DNA from: Anaerolineae bacterium
GTDB taxonomy: Bacteria; Chloroflexota; Anaerolineae; DUEN01
Length of the DNA: 64,000 nt
Direction: 5' to 3'
NCBI GenBank assembly: GCA_025060615.1
Contig: JANXBS010000001.1
Span: forward strand, 281,577-345,576
Shown: positions 9,010 to 17,747 of the stretch, one piece after another
Layout: the number at the start of each line of letters is the position of its first letter
How positions within the stretch are numbered: the stretch's first letter is position 1
Translations under genes and position numbers: made by a program
Notes under the pieces: generated by a model
Seen by the model: the letters and a program-made list of their open reading frames with translations, nothing else
The model's database searches: none
What the model was told of the DNA's origin: nothing

Positions 9010-10011
9010 ATGCGAGCAATCCTGGTTTACAATCCATGTGCTGGCTCTGGGCGCTCTATTGAAGACATCGACACGGTAGTGGGGATGTTGCACCGACGCG
9101 GGTGGATAGTACGCGTGCAGGAAATCCGAAAAGCTGGAGACGCAGCGCACTTCACCCGCGAGGCTGCTGCCGACGGATATGAGATGGCGCTGGTAGCAGG
9201 CGGGGACGGCACAGTAAGCTCTGCTGTCCAGGGGCTGGTAGGCTCGCAGACGGCGCTGGGAGTGCTTCCGGCAGGAACAGGCAATGTGTTGGCGCGTCAA
9301 CTGGGCATGCCGGTACCTGGCCCTCTCCACCCTACTATCTTGCGCAAGGCTGCGGAGCTCATCCTGGGAGGTGAACCGCACTTGGTGGACCTAGGGCTGT
9401 TGATTAACGCTACTACTGGCGAGCGCGGGCGGTATTTCCTTTGCTGGGCCGGGATCGGCATTGATGCGGCGATCACGCAGGAGGTGGAGCTGTTCCCGCA
9501 GCTTAAGCGCCGGCTGGGCCTTGGCGCCTTTGTGATCTCAGCACTGCAGGTGCTGCGACACTACGCAGGCACGCGCGCAGAGCTGATTGTAGATGGGCAG
9601 CGGGTGCGGCCGCGACGCATGTTACTGGCAGTGGCTAGCAACATGGAGCTATACGGCGGCTTTTTCCATATCTCTCCCCAAGCGCGCTTGGACGATGGGC
9701 TGCTCGACTTCACTTGCTTTCGCGGCGATTATTGGTTTGACACCCTGTACCATGCTTTTATCATCCTGCTACGTCGTCATGTGCGCGACCCGCGTGTCAT
9801 CTGCTACCAGGCGCGTGAGATCGAGATCAGCACGGCTCGGCCGCTGCCCGTGCATGTGGATGCCGAGCCATATGGGACCACGCCGGTACGCATTCGGGTC
9901 GTTCCCCAAGCGTTGCGCCTGATCATCCCTTCCACTGCACCCCCGCACATCCTGTCGCGCTCTGACGCATCTCGAGAGCTGCGCTATGTGCTACTTAAAC
10001 CTGCCGCTTAG
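9010..10011 (+). CDS. Diacylglycerol kinase-family lipid kinase
   Basis: A 333-residue DAGK_cat-domain protein (DgkB/YegS type) that phosphorylates diacylglycerol or a related lipid using ATP. The N-terminus shows YNPCAGSG. The nucleotide-binding motif GGDGT is at residues 64-68 and PAGTGN at 87-92. The C-terminal beta-sandwich half ends with the expected DAEP...VRVVP pattern. It is the first gene of a plus-strand run with xseA, xseB and a PAP2-like phosphatase, and it has its own promoter. Exact lipid substrate unknown. Confidence 0.88.
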   Translation: MRAILVYNPCAGSGRSIEDIDTVVGMLHRRGWIVRVQEIRKAGDAAHFTREAAADGYEMALVAGGDGTVSSAVQGLVGSQTALGVLPAGTGNVLARQLGMPVPGPLHPTILRKAAELILGGEPHLVDLGLLINATTGERGRYFLCWAGIGIDAAITQEVELFPQLKRRLGLGAFVISALQVLRHYAGTRAELIVDGQRVRPRRMLLAVASNMELYGGFFHISPQARLDDGLLDFTCFRGDYWFDTLYHAFIILLRRHVRDPRVICYQAREIEISTARPLPVHVDAEPYGTTPVRIRVVPQALRLIIPSTAPPHILSRSDASRELRYVLLKPAA

Positions 10012-10197
10012 AGAGTGTTGCGAAAATCGGCCGAGTGGGACCCAAATTGGCTTAGACGAGGCTGAGAAGGCATTGGATGGGATAGCTCCTCCCCCCTGCG
10101 CCTATGAAGCCTGGCGCAAGTTGAAAGGGGCACAGCGTCTGATGGTCTACGTGATCATTAGCCTTGCCCTCTTCTACCTTCGACTTCCGATTTGAGT

Positions 10198-11418
10198 ATG
10201 TGGAGACCCATTCTCACCGTTTCGCAGGTCACCGGTTACATCAAAGGGCTTTTCCTCCAGGATGAGCTATTGCAGGACGTTTGGGTGGAGGGGGAGATCA
10301 GCAACTTCTCGCGCGCCGCTTCGGGACACTGTTATTTCACCCTCAAGGACGAGTCGGCTGCCCTAAGCTGCGTAATGTGGCGTGCTCAAGTGGCTCGCCT
10401 GTCGCAAGAGCCGCGCAATGGCGACGCCGTCCTAGTTCATGGCTACGTGTCGGTGTACGAGCCGCGCGGCGCGTATCAACTGTATGTGGATCTGCTACAG
10501 GCAGCTGGGCTGGGTCGGCTTTATCTGGAGCTGGAAGCCCTTAAGGCGCGCCTGGAGGCCGAAGGGCTGTTTGCGGCGGAGCGCAAGCGCCCCATCCCCG
10601 CCTGGCCACGGCGGATCGGCATTGTGACCTCGACGGATGCGGCCGCGCTACGAGACATCCTGCGGACGCTTTCCGTACGCTATCCGCTGGTAGAAGTGAT
10701 CTTGGCCAGCACGCTGGTGCAGGGGGTCGAGGCTCCGCCACAGATTGTCGAAGCCATCGCTATGCTCAACCGCTGGTCTGAGACTCGGGAGCCCATCGAT
10801 GTGCTGATCGTGGCCCGAGGCGGCGGCAGCTTGGAGGAGCTGTGGGCGTTCAACGACGAGCGAGTAGTGCGGGCCATTGCGGCCTCTCGTATCCCCGTCA
10901 TCAGCGGTGTAGGCCACGAGACCGATTTCACCCTGGCCGATCTGGCGGCTGATCTGCGCGCGCCCACCCCGACCGGCGCGGCGACGATGGCTGTGCCTGA
11001 CGCCCGCGAGCTGGCGCGGCAAGTCGCTGATCGGCGCTCTCGATTGGTTACGCTGATCTCAGGCCGGCTGGCGGAGGCCCGCGCGCAAGTAGAACAGGTA
11101 CAACGAGACCTGCGCCGTCTTACACCTCTGGCTTTCATCGCCAGCCAGCGGCAGCGGCTGGACGAGCTCACTCGAGCTATGCAGAGACAACTGATGCACG
11201 ATCTGGCGTTACGACGCGCTCGCGTTGAGGCGCTGCGCGCCCGACTGGAGGGGCTTAACCCTACCGAGGTGTTGCAACGAGGTTATGCCATCGTCCAGGA
11301 TGTTGATTCGGGGCAGGTAGTGCATTCCATGCGCCAAGTTGCGCCTGGCATGAACCTGCGCGTGTATGTGGCTGACGGCGTGTTTGACGCACAAGTGACC
11401 TCCATCGACGGGGGATAA
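10198..11418 (+). CDS. xseA: Exodeoxyribonuclease VII large subunit
   Basis: XseA degrades single-stranded DNA from both ends to short oligonucleotides in complex with XseB. An N-terminal OB fold (residues ~1-100, including GEISNFSRAASGHCYFTLKD) precedes the catalytic core. The core holds RRIGIVTSTDAAALRDI, DVLIVARGGGSLEELWAFND and ISGVGHETDFTLADLAAD, all hallmark blocks. The C-terminus is a long coiled-coil arm followed by the LQRGYAIV segment. From ATG 10198 it has 406 residues; an upstream in-frame TTG at 10192 is less likely. xseB follows after 66 bases. Confidence 0.96.
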   Translation: MWRPILTVSQVTGYIKGLFLQDELLQDVWVEGEISNFSRAASGHCYFTLKDESAALSCVMWRAQVARLSQEPRNGDAVLVHGYVSVYEPRGAYQLYVDLLQAAGLGRLYLELEALKARLEAEGLFAAERKRPIPAWPRRIGIVTSTDAAALRDILRTLSVRYPLVEVILASTLVQGVEAPPQIVEAIAMLNRWSETREPIDVLIVARGGGSLEELWAFNDERVVRAIAASRIPVISGVGHETDFTLADLAADLRAPTPTGAATMAVPDARELARQVADRRSRLVTLISGRLAEARAQVEQVQRDLRRLTPLAFIASQRQRLDELTRAMQRQLMHDLALRRARVEALRARLEGLNPTEVLQRGYAIVQDVDSGQVVHSMRQVAPGMNLRVYVADGVFDAQVTSIDGG

Positions 11419-11484
11419 AAGATCGAGAACAGCAGTCCATAACCTGTGGACTGTAGTTTAGCTTGCTAGACTCAAGGAGTATCC

Positions 11485-11727
11485 ATGAGCGAGCAAGAGC
11501 GATTGACGTTTGAAGAGGCATATGCCCAACTCGAAGCGACGGTCCGGCAGCTGGAGGCAGGAAATCTCAGCTTGGAGAAGTCGTTGTCCCTCTACGAACG
11601 GGGTATGGAACTAGCCAAGCTATGCGCGGAACAGCTTGATCAAGCCGAGCTGCGTGTGCGCCGGCTAATCCCTTCCCCCACTGGCGAGCTCACGACTGAA
11701 CCGTTTAAGGAATGGCAGGAGCCATGA
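11485..11727 (+). CDS. xseB: Exodeoxyribonuclease VII small subunit
   Basis: An 80-residue helical partner of XseA. The diagnostic pattern [20 protein letters not shown] followed by LEKSLSLYERGMEL is present. The ATG at 11485 has a clear AAGGAG site. The stop overlaps the ATG of the next gene (ATGA at 11724), so the PAP2-like gene is probably translationally coupled. Confidence 0.95.
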   Translation: MSEQERLTFEEAYAQLEATVRQLEAGNLSLEKSLSLYERGMELAKLCAEQLDQAELRVRRLIPSPTGELTTEPFKEWQEP

Positions 11728-12182
11728 CCGCCATTGCTGGAGCCGGAATATGGGACAATCTCACCCTCTGGATACCAATGGCGGCCGGGCTGTTAGTACA
11801 ACTGATCAAGTTCATCACTACTTGGGTCTGTCAGCGGCATGTGGATTTTCGCGTACTTGTCCAGCCGGGTGGCATGCCTAGCGCCCATTCCGCTGTCGTC
11901 ACTGCGCTGGCAACAGCCGTAGGTATTCGCGAAGGGACAGCTTCAACTGCGTTTGCGCTGGCCTGCATTCTAGCCAGCATCGTCATGTACGACGCGGCCG
12001 GCATACGACGGGCAGCTGGCCGCCAGGCACGTATCCTCAACCGGATCGTTGAAGACCTGTATCAGGGACATCCTATTGCCGAAGAGCGCCTACGGGAGCT
12101 CCTTGGCCACACTCCATTCGAGGTGATTGCGGGAGCCGCGGTCGGCTTCGCCTTCTCATGGGCGTGGCTGATGCTGATATAA
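11724..12182 (+). CDS. Divergent PAP2 (DUF212) family membrane protein
   Basis: A ~152-residue membrane protein of the divergent PAP2/acid phosphatase-VanZ-related family. It shows the block QPGGMPSAHSAVVTALATAV and the following ASIVMYDAAGIRRAAGRQA, which together define the family. About four membrane segments are visible. The chosen start at 11724 overlaps the xseB stop and has AGGAG five bases upstream; 11712 is the alternative. Possibly a phospholipid or isoprenyl-phosphate phosphatase, which would fit the lipid kinase three genes upstream (inference). Confidence 0.85.
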   Translation: MTAIAGAGIWDNLTLWIPMAAGLLVQLIKFITTWVCQRHVDFRVLVQPGGMPSAHSAVVTALATAVGIREGTASTAFALACILASIVMYDAAGIRRAAGRQARILNRIVEDLYQGHPIAEERLRELLGHTPFEVIAGAAVGFAFSWAWLMLI

Positions 12183-12210
12183 GCCTTTTTAAAGACGAAC
12201 GGCATAAAGA

Positions 12211-12238
12211 ACGGCGAAGGGCCTACGCCCTTCGCCGT
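12211..12238. terminator. Bidirectional hairpin between convergent genes
   Basis: A perfect 12-bp stem (ACGGCGAAGGGC, 12211-12222, with GCCCTTCGCCGT, 12227-12238) and a 4-base loop lies between the PAP2-like gene and the pyrophosphatase gene. There is no long U-tract on either side. Confidence 0.75.
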
Positions 12239-12252
12239 GTTGTAGAAGAAGT

Positions 12253-14565
12253 TTACTTCCCCGCCGGCGTTGCTACAGGGCTGGGAGTCCCCGGGACGGG
12301 AGCCTCACGCTTTGAAGCGGAAATCGCCCATGCCAGCGCTGCGATCAGCAGGATCACGACTGCAATGGTGCCGAAGTTCAGCCCCTTGTACTGAACGATA
12401 ATGGGAGCGATGATCAAGCTGACTAGGTTTACCACTTTGATCATCGGGTTCAGCGCAGGACCGGCGGTGTCTTTCAACGGATCGCCCACTGTATCGCCAA
12501 CCACGCTGGCCTTATGTCGCTCGGAGCCCTTACCTGTGTTCGCCGCCAGGTTGCGTGGCTCGTCCTCGATCGTCTTCTTAGCGTTGTCCCAGGCGCCACC
12601 AGCGTTAGCCATAAAGACGGCTAGCAACTGGCCGGAGAGGATGATGCCGGCTAAGAAGCCGCCAAGCGCCTCTACCTGCAAGAGCAGGCCGACGATGATG
12701 GGGGTCACTACGGCGATGGTGCCCAGGCTTATCAGCTCCTTCTGCGCAGCGATGGTCGAGATAGTCACCGCCTGCCGATAATCCGGTTTGACTTTTCCCT
12801 CCATTAGACCAGGGATACGGAATTGCCGGCGCACTTCCTCCACGATCAAGCCCGCCGCCCGACTAACAGCCTTGATAGCCAGCGAGGAGAAGAGCCAGGG
12901 CACGGCGCCCCCGATCAGCATACCGACAAAGACGATCGGCTCAGACACGCGAATACCAGAGGCGAGCGCCTGTGGATCAATTTTGGCCACGTCGGTGATG
13001 TACGACCCGAACAGAGAGACCGCGGCGATCACCGCCGAGCCAATGGCGATCCCTTTGGTGATGGCCTTGGTGGTATTGCCTACTGCGTCCAGGTCGGCCA
13101 TGATCTGACGGGCTGTCGGATCCAGGCCAGCCATCTCGCCGATGCCGTTGGCGTTATCGGCAATCGGGCCAAAAGAGTCCATAGCCACGTTATTGCCGGT
13201 CAACGTCAACATGCCGATGCCGGTCATGGCCACGCCATATAGGACGAAGGTAGCCGTGTGTGCCGGGTTGTCCACGGGCACACCGATGTAGATAAGGATC
13301 GCCGCGACGATAGTAAGCGCGATCACAATGATCGCCCATACACTGGATTCGTATCCAACGCTGAGGCCGGAGAGGATGGTGGTTGCTGGCCCGCCGTTGG
13401 TGCTCTTGCGGATCTCCTTCACTGGCGCGGCGTGGGTGCCGGTGAAGTAATCCGTCAGGCGGTCAATTACGATGGCTAGCAGTACCCCCACTGTCGTGGA
13501 TAGGAAGGGGCGCCACCAACCGCCCGGCACTTCGTTCATATAGACGATCGCAACGATGCCAAATAGCACCACAGAGATCGCTGCCGAGGTAAGGTAGCCC
13601 CGGAAGATGGCAGCCATAGCATCGCCGCTCTTTTCGGGTCCGCCTTTCACTCGGTATGTGCCGATGATGGAAGCTAACACGCCGATGCCGCGAACCAGTA
13701 GCGGATAGAGGATCCACTCAATGTGACCAGTGATCGCGGTGAGCGCGAGACCCAGGATGAGGCCGGAAACAATGGTGACCTCGTAGGATTCGAAGATATC
13801 GGCTGCCATCCCAGCGCAATCGCCGACGTTGTCGCCTACCAGGTCGGCGATCACGGCGGCATTGCGCGGATCATCTTCGGGGATATCCTGCTCCACTTTG
13901 CCCACCAAGTCGGCGCCCACGTCAGCCGCCTTGGTATAAATACCGCCTCCTACGCGCATGAACAGCGCCAGTAACGTGCCCCCAAATCCGAAGCCCAACA
14001 GGGCATCCGGCGCGGCCTTACCGAAGATGATGAAAATGATGGTCCCGCCAAAAAGGCCCAGCCCATCGGTGAGCATGCCCGTGATAGTACCTGCACGATA
14101 GGCAATGCGCAGCGCATCGCCGAAGCTATGGCGGGCGGCAGCAGCCACGCGCACATTACCCTGAACCGCCATACGCATTCCAATCTGGCCCACGGCTAGC
14201 GAGAACCCCGCGCCCATCACAAAGGCTAAGGCGCGCCCAATGCCTACCAGCAAGCGGACAGTGTTCTCATCAAAGCCAGCGAAGCGTTCCTTCGCTTCTA
14301 CGCTAGGAGGGACGATATACACGCTCAGGAACAGCGCTACCGTTAAGAGCGCAATGAAGGGTAAGATCGTGCGGAGCTGCTGATTCAGATAGGCATCCGC
14401 TCCCTGCCGGATGGCATCCCATACCTCTTGCATCTCCCGCGTGCCCTTGTCTTCTCGCAAGATCTGGTTACGCAGGAAGATGGCATATAGAAGGCCGAGG
14501 ATCGCAGTTGCTAGCACCGCCCAGACTGAGATCGTCTCGAGCGGGGTCAAACCCATAGTGCCCAT
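12253..14565 (-). CDS. hppA: Membrane-bound proton-translocating pyrophosphatase
   Basis: Integral membrane M-PPase that couples hydrolysis of PPi to ion pumping. It shows the core motifs GGGIYTKAADVGADLVGKVE, DNVGDCAGMAADIFESYEV and, near the C-terminus, GGAWDNAKKTIEDE...HKASVVGDTVGDPLKDTAGP. About 16 membrane segments are predicted and the length is ~770 residues, as usual. The K+-dependence position (Ala/Lys near the GNTTKA block) reads GNTTKAITKG, with Ala at the variable site, suggesting the K+-dependent subtype. The ATG at 14565 follows AAGGGAGG. The frame extends further upstream, but that part lacks family similarity. A soluble pyrophosphatase is also encoded (28771). Confidence 0.95.
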   Translation of the reverse strand: MGTMGLTPLETISVWAVLATAILGLLYAIFLRNQILREDKGTREMQEVWDAIRQGADAYLNQQLRTILPFIALLTVALFLSVYIVPPSVEAKERFAGFDENTVRLLVGIGRALAFVMGAGFSLAVGQIGMRMAVQGNVRVAAAARHSFGDALRIAYRAGTITGMLTDGLGLFGGTIIFIIFGKAAPDALLGFGFGGTLLALFMRVGGGIYTKAADVGADLVGKVEQDIPEDDPRNAAVIADLVGDNVGDCAGMAADIFESYEVTIVSGLILGLALTAITGHIEWILYPLLVRGIGVLASIIGTYRVKGGPEKSGDAMAAIFRGYLTSAAISVVLFGIVAIVYMNEVPGGWWRPFLSTTVGVLLAIVIDRLTDYFTGTHAAPVKEIRKSTNGGPATTILSGLSVGYESSVWAIIVIALTIVAAILIYIGVPVDNPAHTATFVLYGVAMTGIGMLTLTGNNVAMDSFGPIADNANGIGEMAGLDPTARQIMADLDAVGNTTKAITKGIAIGSAVIAAVSLFGSYITDVAKIDPQALASGIRVSEPIVFVGMLIGGAVPWLFSSLAIKAVSRAAGLIVEEVRRQFRIPGLMEGKVKPDYRQAVTISTIAAQKELISLGTIAVVTPIIVGLLLQVEALGGFLAGIILSGQLLAVFMANAGGAWDNAKKTIEDEPRNLAANTGKGSERHKASVVGDTVGDPLKDTAGPALNPMIKVVNLVSLIIAPIIVQYKGLNFGTIAVVILLIAALAWAISASKREAPVPGTPSPVATPAGK

Positions 14566-14651
14566 GATAAACTCAAAACCTCCCTTTCCCAGAATATGAC
14601 CAGGCCTTCTGAGCCCGGCCGGTAATTTCCTTGCAAGTAAACAAGGGAAAA

Positions 14652-14683
14652 GCCTCCCGCGATCGGAGATACCCGCTGGAGGC
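14652..14683. promoter_or_regulatory. Terminator-like hairpin in the hppA leader
   Basis: GCCTCC (14652-14657) pairs with GGAGGC (14678-14683), with an extended inner stem. On the minus strand the hairpin is followed by TTTTCCCTT, like an intrinsic terminator. It lies between the hppA promoter and its start codon, so it could act as an attenuator. On the plus strand TTCTTT follows. Confidence 0.5.
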
Positions 14684-14724
14684 TTCTTTGCCAATCCCCT
14701 GTGTATGCCATGGGAACTGTAAGA

Positions 14725-14739
14725 TGGCTAACTTAGCCA
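14725..14739. promoter_or_regulatory. Operator-like palindrome at the hppA transcription start
   Basis: TGGCTAA-C-TTAGCCA is a perfect 7-bp inverted repeat with a one-base centre. It covers the predicted hppA transcription start (~14738). It could be a repressor site or the first leader hairpin. Confidence 0.45.
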
Positions 14740-14744
14740 GGTGG

Positions 14745-14773
14745 ATTTTACTCGTGGTGCCATGAGAAGTCAA
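14745..14773 (-). promoter_or_regulatory. hppA promoter
   Basis: On the minus strand TTGACT (14773-14768), a 17-base spacer and TAAAAT (14750-14745). This gives a leader of about 170 bases ahead of the ATG at 14565. Confidence 0.65.
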
Positions 14774-14823
14774 GGATGTAGATCATATACCTGCACATCA
14801 CTAAGGCTAAGCCGATAGCTTTT

Positions 14824-14851
14824 TTGACATCTTGCGCCACCAGTGCATAAT
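14824..14851 (+). promoter_or_regulatory. glgA promoter
   Basis: TTGACA (14824-14829), a 16-base spacer and CATAAT (14846-14851). Transcription from ~14858 rules out the upstream in-frame ATG at 14843 as the glgA start. Confidence 0.5.
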
Positions 14852-14953
14852 GACAAGGCGATCTATGCCTCACGAGGTATGGTGGGATCGTTGAGGACAA
14901 TCGAATTGCGGATGGAAGGGCTGAGCTGTGATGATTTCTCGCAAAGGGCGAAG

Positions 14954-16495
14954 ATGAGCGCACAACAGCCTCTGAAGATCCTGTTCCTTTCCGCTGAGGT
15001 GGTGCCGTTTGCCAAAACCGGCGGCCTGGCCGATGTAGCTGGTTCCCTGCCGAAAGCTGTGCGGGCGCTAGGCCACGATATCCGGATCGCCATGCCGCGC
15101 TACGGCCGGATCTCGCCGGAGAAGTTCGACCTTAGGCCTAAAATTGGGCCTTTTCCGGTGCCATTGGATAACCTACTTGAGCCAGCCCATATCCTAGAAG
15201 GTAAGATCGGCAAAGACCTGCCGGTGTATTTTGTGGAAAACGCCCGACTGTTCGATCGGGACGGCATTTACATGTACCCAGACGATGCCGAGCGTTTCAT
15301 CTTCTTCTGCCGGGCTTCCTTGGAGATGTGTCGGCAGATGGGCTGGCGACCTGACGTGATCCACTGTAACGATTGGCACACGGCCATCGTCCCGAACTGG
15401 TTGCAGACCATTTACCGTAATGATGAGTTCTTCAAGGAGACTGCCACGCTCTACACCATCCACAACCTGGCATACCAGGGGATCTTCGGCTATCGCGTCC
15501 TAGAGATCGCTGGCATTGACGAATATGGCTTCATCGCCCATCCGGACCTGGCCCCAGATCTTAATGATGTAGTGGATTTGATGGCGCGTGGCATCCTCTT
15601 CGCCGACATCATTAACACCGTCAGCGAGCGGTACGCTCAAGAGATCCTCACGCCGGCTTACGGTGAACGTTTAGATCCCATCCTGCGCGATCGTCGCGAT
15701 CGCCTATTTGGGGTGCTCAATGGGCTTGATTACGAGATCTACAACCCGGCGACCGATCCTCACATCGCCTCACACTTCGACCGCGAGCATTTGGAGGCGC
15801 GGCTGCCCAACAAGCTTGCGCTGCAACAGGAAGCCGGCCTTCCCGAACGGATAGACATTCCTGTGATCGGCGCCATCTCTCGCCTGGCTGATCAGAAAGG
15901 CTTTGACTTGATCGCGCAGATCATTGATGCATGGATGCAGTATTTGCCCAGCCAGTTCGTCCTACTGGGCACCGGTGAGCAACGTTACCATGAGCTATTC
16001 GAGAGCATTCGGGCTCGCTATCCTGATCGCGTTCGCGTCTTCCTGACCTTTAACGCCCCCTTGGCTCAGCGCATTTATGCCGGCAGTGATATGTTTCTGA
16101 TGCCTTCGCGCTTTGAGCCGTGTGGATTGGGCCAGATGATTGCTATGCGCTATGGATCGGTTCCCGTGGTGCGCGCCACCGGGGGCCTGGCCGATACGGT
16201 GAAGGACTACAACCCACGCTCGGATGAGGGAAATGGCTTTTCCTTCGAGCCGTACGATGCGATGGCGCTCTACACCACCCTGGTACGGGCGGTGGAGACT
16301 TACAAGTACCGCGACGTGTGGTGCAAGCTGATGCTGCGAGGGATGAGCGCTGACTTCTCGTGGGAGCGCTCCGCCCAAAAATACGTAGACCTCTACTACC
16401 GCGCAATTGCCATTCGGCGCGGGGCACATCGTCCAGAGGAGTATGGGGTGCTACGCCATAAGGGGACAGCGGAGCGAATGAGCGGTGTGGAATAG
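14954..16495 (+). CDS. glgA: Glycogen synthase (GT5)
   Basis: Transfers glucose from ADP-glucose (or UDP-glucose) to growing alpha-1,4-glucan. The N-terminal GT5 domain shows SAEVVPFAKTGGLADVAGSL with the KTGGL substrate motif. The C-terminal Rossmann domain shows MPSRFEPCGLGQMIAMRYG and VRATGGLADTVKD, the conserved nucleotide-sugar site. From ATG 14954 (AAAGGG upstream) it has 513 residues, slightly longer than E. coli GlgA. A GalT-like gene follows after only 8 bases, so the two form an operon for glucan/sugar-phosphate metabolism. Confidence 0.95.
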   Translation: MSAQQPLKILFLSAEVVPFAKTGGLADVAGSLPKAVRALGHDIRIAMPRYGRISPEKFDLRPKIGPFPVPLDNLLEPAHILEGKIGKDLPVYFVENARLFDRDGIYMYPDDAERFIFFCRASLEMCRQMGWRPDVIHCNDWHTAIVPNWLQTIYRNDEFFKETATLYTIHNLAYQGIFGYRVLEIAGIDEYGFIAHPDLAPDLNDVVDLMARGILFADIINTVSERYAQEILTPAYGERLDPILRDRRDRLFGVLNGLDYEIYNPATDPHIASHFDREHLEARLPNKLALQQEAGLPERIDIPVIGAISRLADQKGFDLIAQIIDAWMQYLPSQFVLLGTGEQRYHELFESIRARYPDRVRVFLTFNAPLAQRIYAGSDMFLMPSRFEPCGLGQMIAMRYGSVPVVRATGGLADTVKDYNPRSDEGNGFSFEPYDAMALYTTLVRAVETYKYRDVWCKLMLRGMSADFSWERSAQKYVDLYYRAIAIRRGAHRPEEYGVLRHKGTAERMSGVE

Positions 16496-16503
16496 GGGGC
16501 ATC

Positions 16504-17649
16504 GTGAGGAGAGCAACGGAATTCGAGAAAACGCGGGAGCCCTTGGCGGAACCACTGCCGGAAATCGTCCCGGGGATTGTTAACTTGCCGCAGATGGTAG
16601 CCGAGCTACCCGATGGAGCGGCTAACCGGTTCCGTCGCATCTTTCACGTCAGCGAGACGATCGGCCACCTGAGCCCGCCGGAGTCCATGCACGCCTGGAT
16701 CAAGGGCTACTTCGGTTCCGTGGATGTGGTGGTTGCCCAGCGCATCATCAAGATCACGAACTTGGTGACATTAGAAGGAGCCCTCTTCAACGAGTTGCGG
16801 GCACGTCGGCCGATGGAAGCGCGCGCTCCCAGCGATCTGGTGACCGAGGCCCGCACAAAACGGGGCGATCCCTTCTGTCATCCGGAATTAGGTACGCCGG
16901 ATGATATCTTCGGTCGCGTGCGTGGGAAATACTGCATCACTGCGTCCAACATCGCCAAGTATGATGGCTTCCATGGTCTGGTGATCTTCCATGAACATGA
17001 TCCGCTGGGATTTAATGAGGAGCAGGTGGTTGATTACGTCACCACGGCGCGCGCTTGGGCAGACGAAGTGCTCGCCTGCGATCCACAAGCTCGGTACTTT
17101 TTTTTCATGTGGAACTGCCTATGGAAGGCAGCTGCCAGCATCCTGCATGGACATGCGCAGGTGACCATGACGCGCGATCTTCATTATGCCAAGATCGAGA
17201 GTTGGCGCCGCGCAGCCGTAGTCTATCGTCAAGCCTACGGCCACAATTATTTTGATGACCTTTTCCTGGCGCACGCTGATCTGGGTTTGGCCTTTCAGGT
17301 CGGGGATGTACGGGTGATCGCTTATCTGACGCCCGTCAAGGAACGGGAGACCTTGCTTATTGCGCCCACGCTGACCGAGAGCCTCAAGCGGGCGCTATAT
17401 CAGGCTCTCGCCTGTTTTCGCGATCAGATGGGAGTGCTCAGCTTTAATGTCGCTCTCTATCTGCCACCTCTGATCCCAGCACCTGAGGATTGGTCTGACT
17501 TTCCGGCGATCTTTCGTCTGGTAGACCGCGGCGACCCAGTCAACCGCACGGCCGATATTGGCGCTATGGAGCTATATGCGGCCAACGTCATCGGCACCGA
17601 TCCATTCTACGTAGCCAACGAGATGCGCAAAGCCTTCGGGATCGCATGA
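16504..17649 (+). CDS. GalT-like (HIT superfamily) nucleotidyltransferase/phosphorylase
   Basis: A 381-residue protein resembling galactose-1-phosphate uridylyltransferase in its second half. N204 and the H215-G-H217-A-Q219 triad have the same spacing as N153 and H164-P-H166-P-Q168 of E. coli GalT, with His217 as the probable nucleotidylated nucleophile. ASNIAKYDGFHGLVIFHEHD corresponds to a strand of the HIT fold. The N-terminal half lacks the usual CxxC zinc motif. Position behind glgA suggests it handles a glucose-1-phosphate nucleotide, for instance as an ADP-glucose phosphorylase (inference). The GTG start has a GGGGG site. Confidence 0.65.
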   Translation: MRRATEFEKTREPLAEPLPEIVPGIVNLPQMVAELPDGAANRFRRIFHVSETIGHLSPPESMHAWIKGYFGSVDVVVAQRIIKITNLVTLEGALFNELRARRPMEARAPSDLVTEARTKRGDPFCHPELGTPDDIFGRVRGKYCITASNIAKYDGFHGLVIFHEHDPLGFNEEQVVDYVTTARAWADEVLACDPQARYFFFMWNCLWKAAASILHGHAQVTMTRDLHYAKIESWRRAAVVYRQAYGHNYFDDLFLAHADLGLAFQVGDVRVIAYLTPVKERETLLIAPTLTESLKRALYQALACFRDQMGVLSFNVALYLPPLIPAPEDWSDFPAIFRLVDRGDPVNRTADIGAMELYAANVIGTDPFYVANEMRKAFGIA

Positions 17650-17666
17650 ATGTCTCTCGTCTAAGC

Positions 17667-17698
17667 AGAAGAGGCCACCCTTTAGGGTGGCCTCTTCT
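17667..17698. terminator. Bidirectional hairpin after the glgA operon
   Basis: A perfect 14-bp stem (17667-17680 with 17685-17698) closed by a TTTA loop separates two convergent genes. No U-tract follows. It resembles the hairpin at 12211-12238. Confidence 0.75.
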
Positions 17699-17747
17699 AT
17701 CGCAGTGGTGGATCTTTGATCAGCGAGAGCTCACGATGCTTCCTGGA

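Noticed and set aside
9986-10195. A 69-codon frame between the lipid kinase and xseA
   Set aside because: It overlaps the kinase end, lacks a ribosome-binding site, and its composition is mixed. It is probably noncoding, though its hydrophobic C-terminus is noted.
14843-14953. Upstream extension of glgA
   Set aside because: It begins before the predicted transcription start and is not part of the GT5 fold. ATG 14954 has a ribosome-binding site and starts right before the conserved domain.
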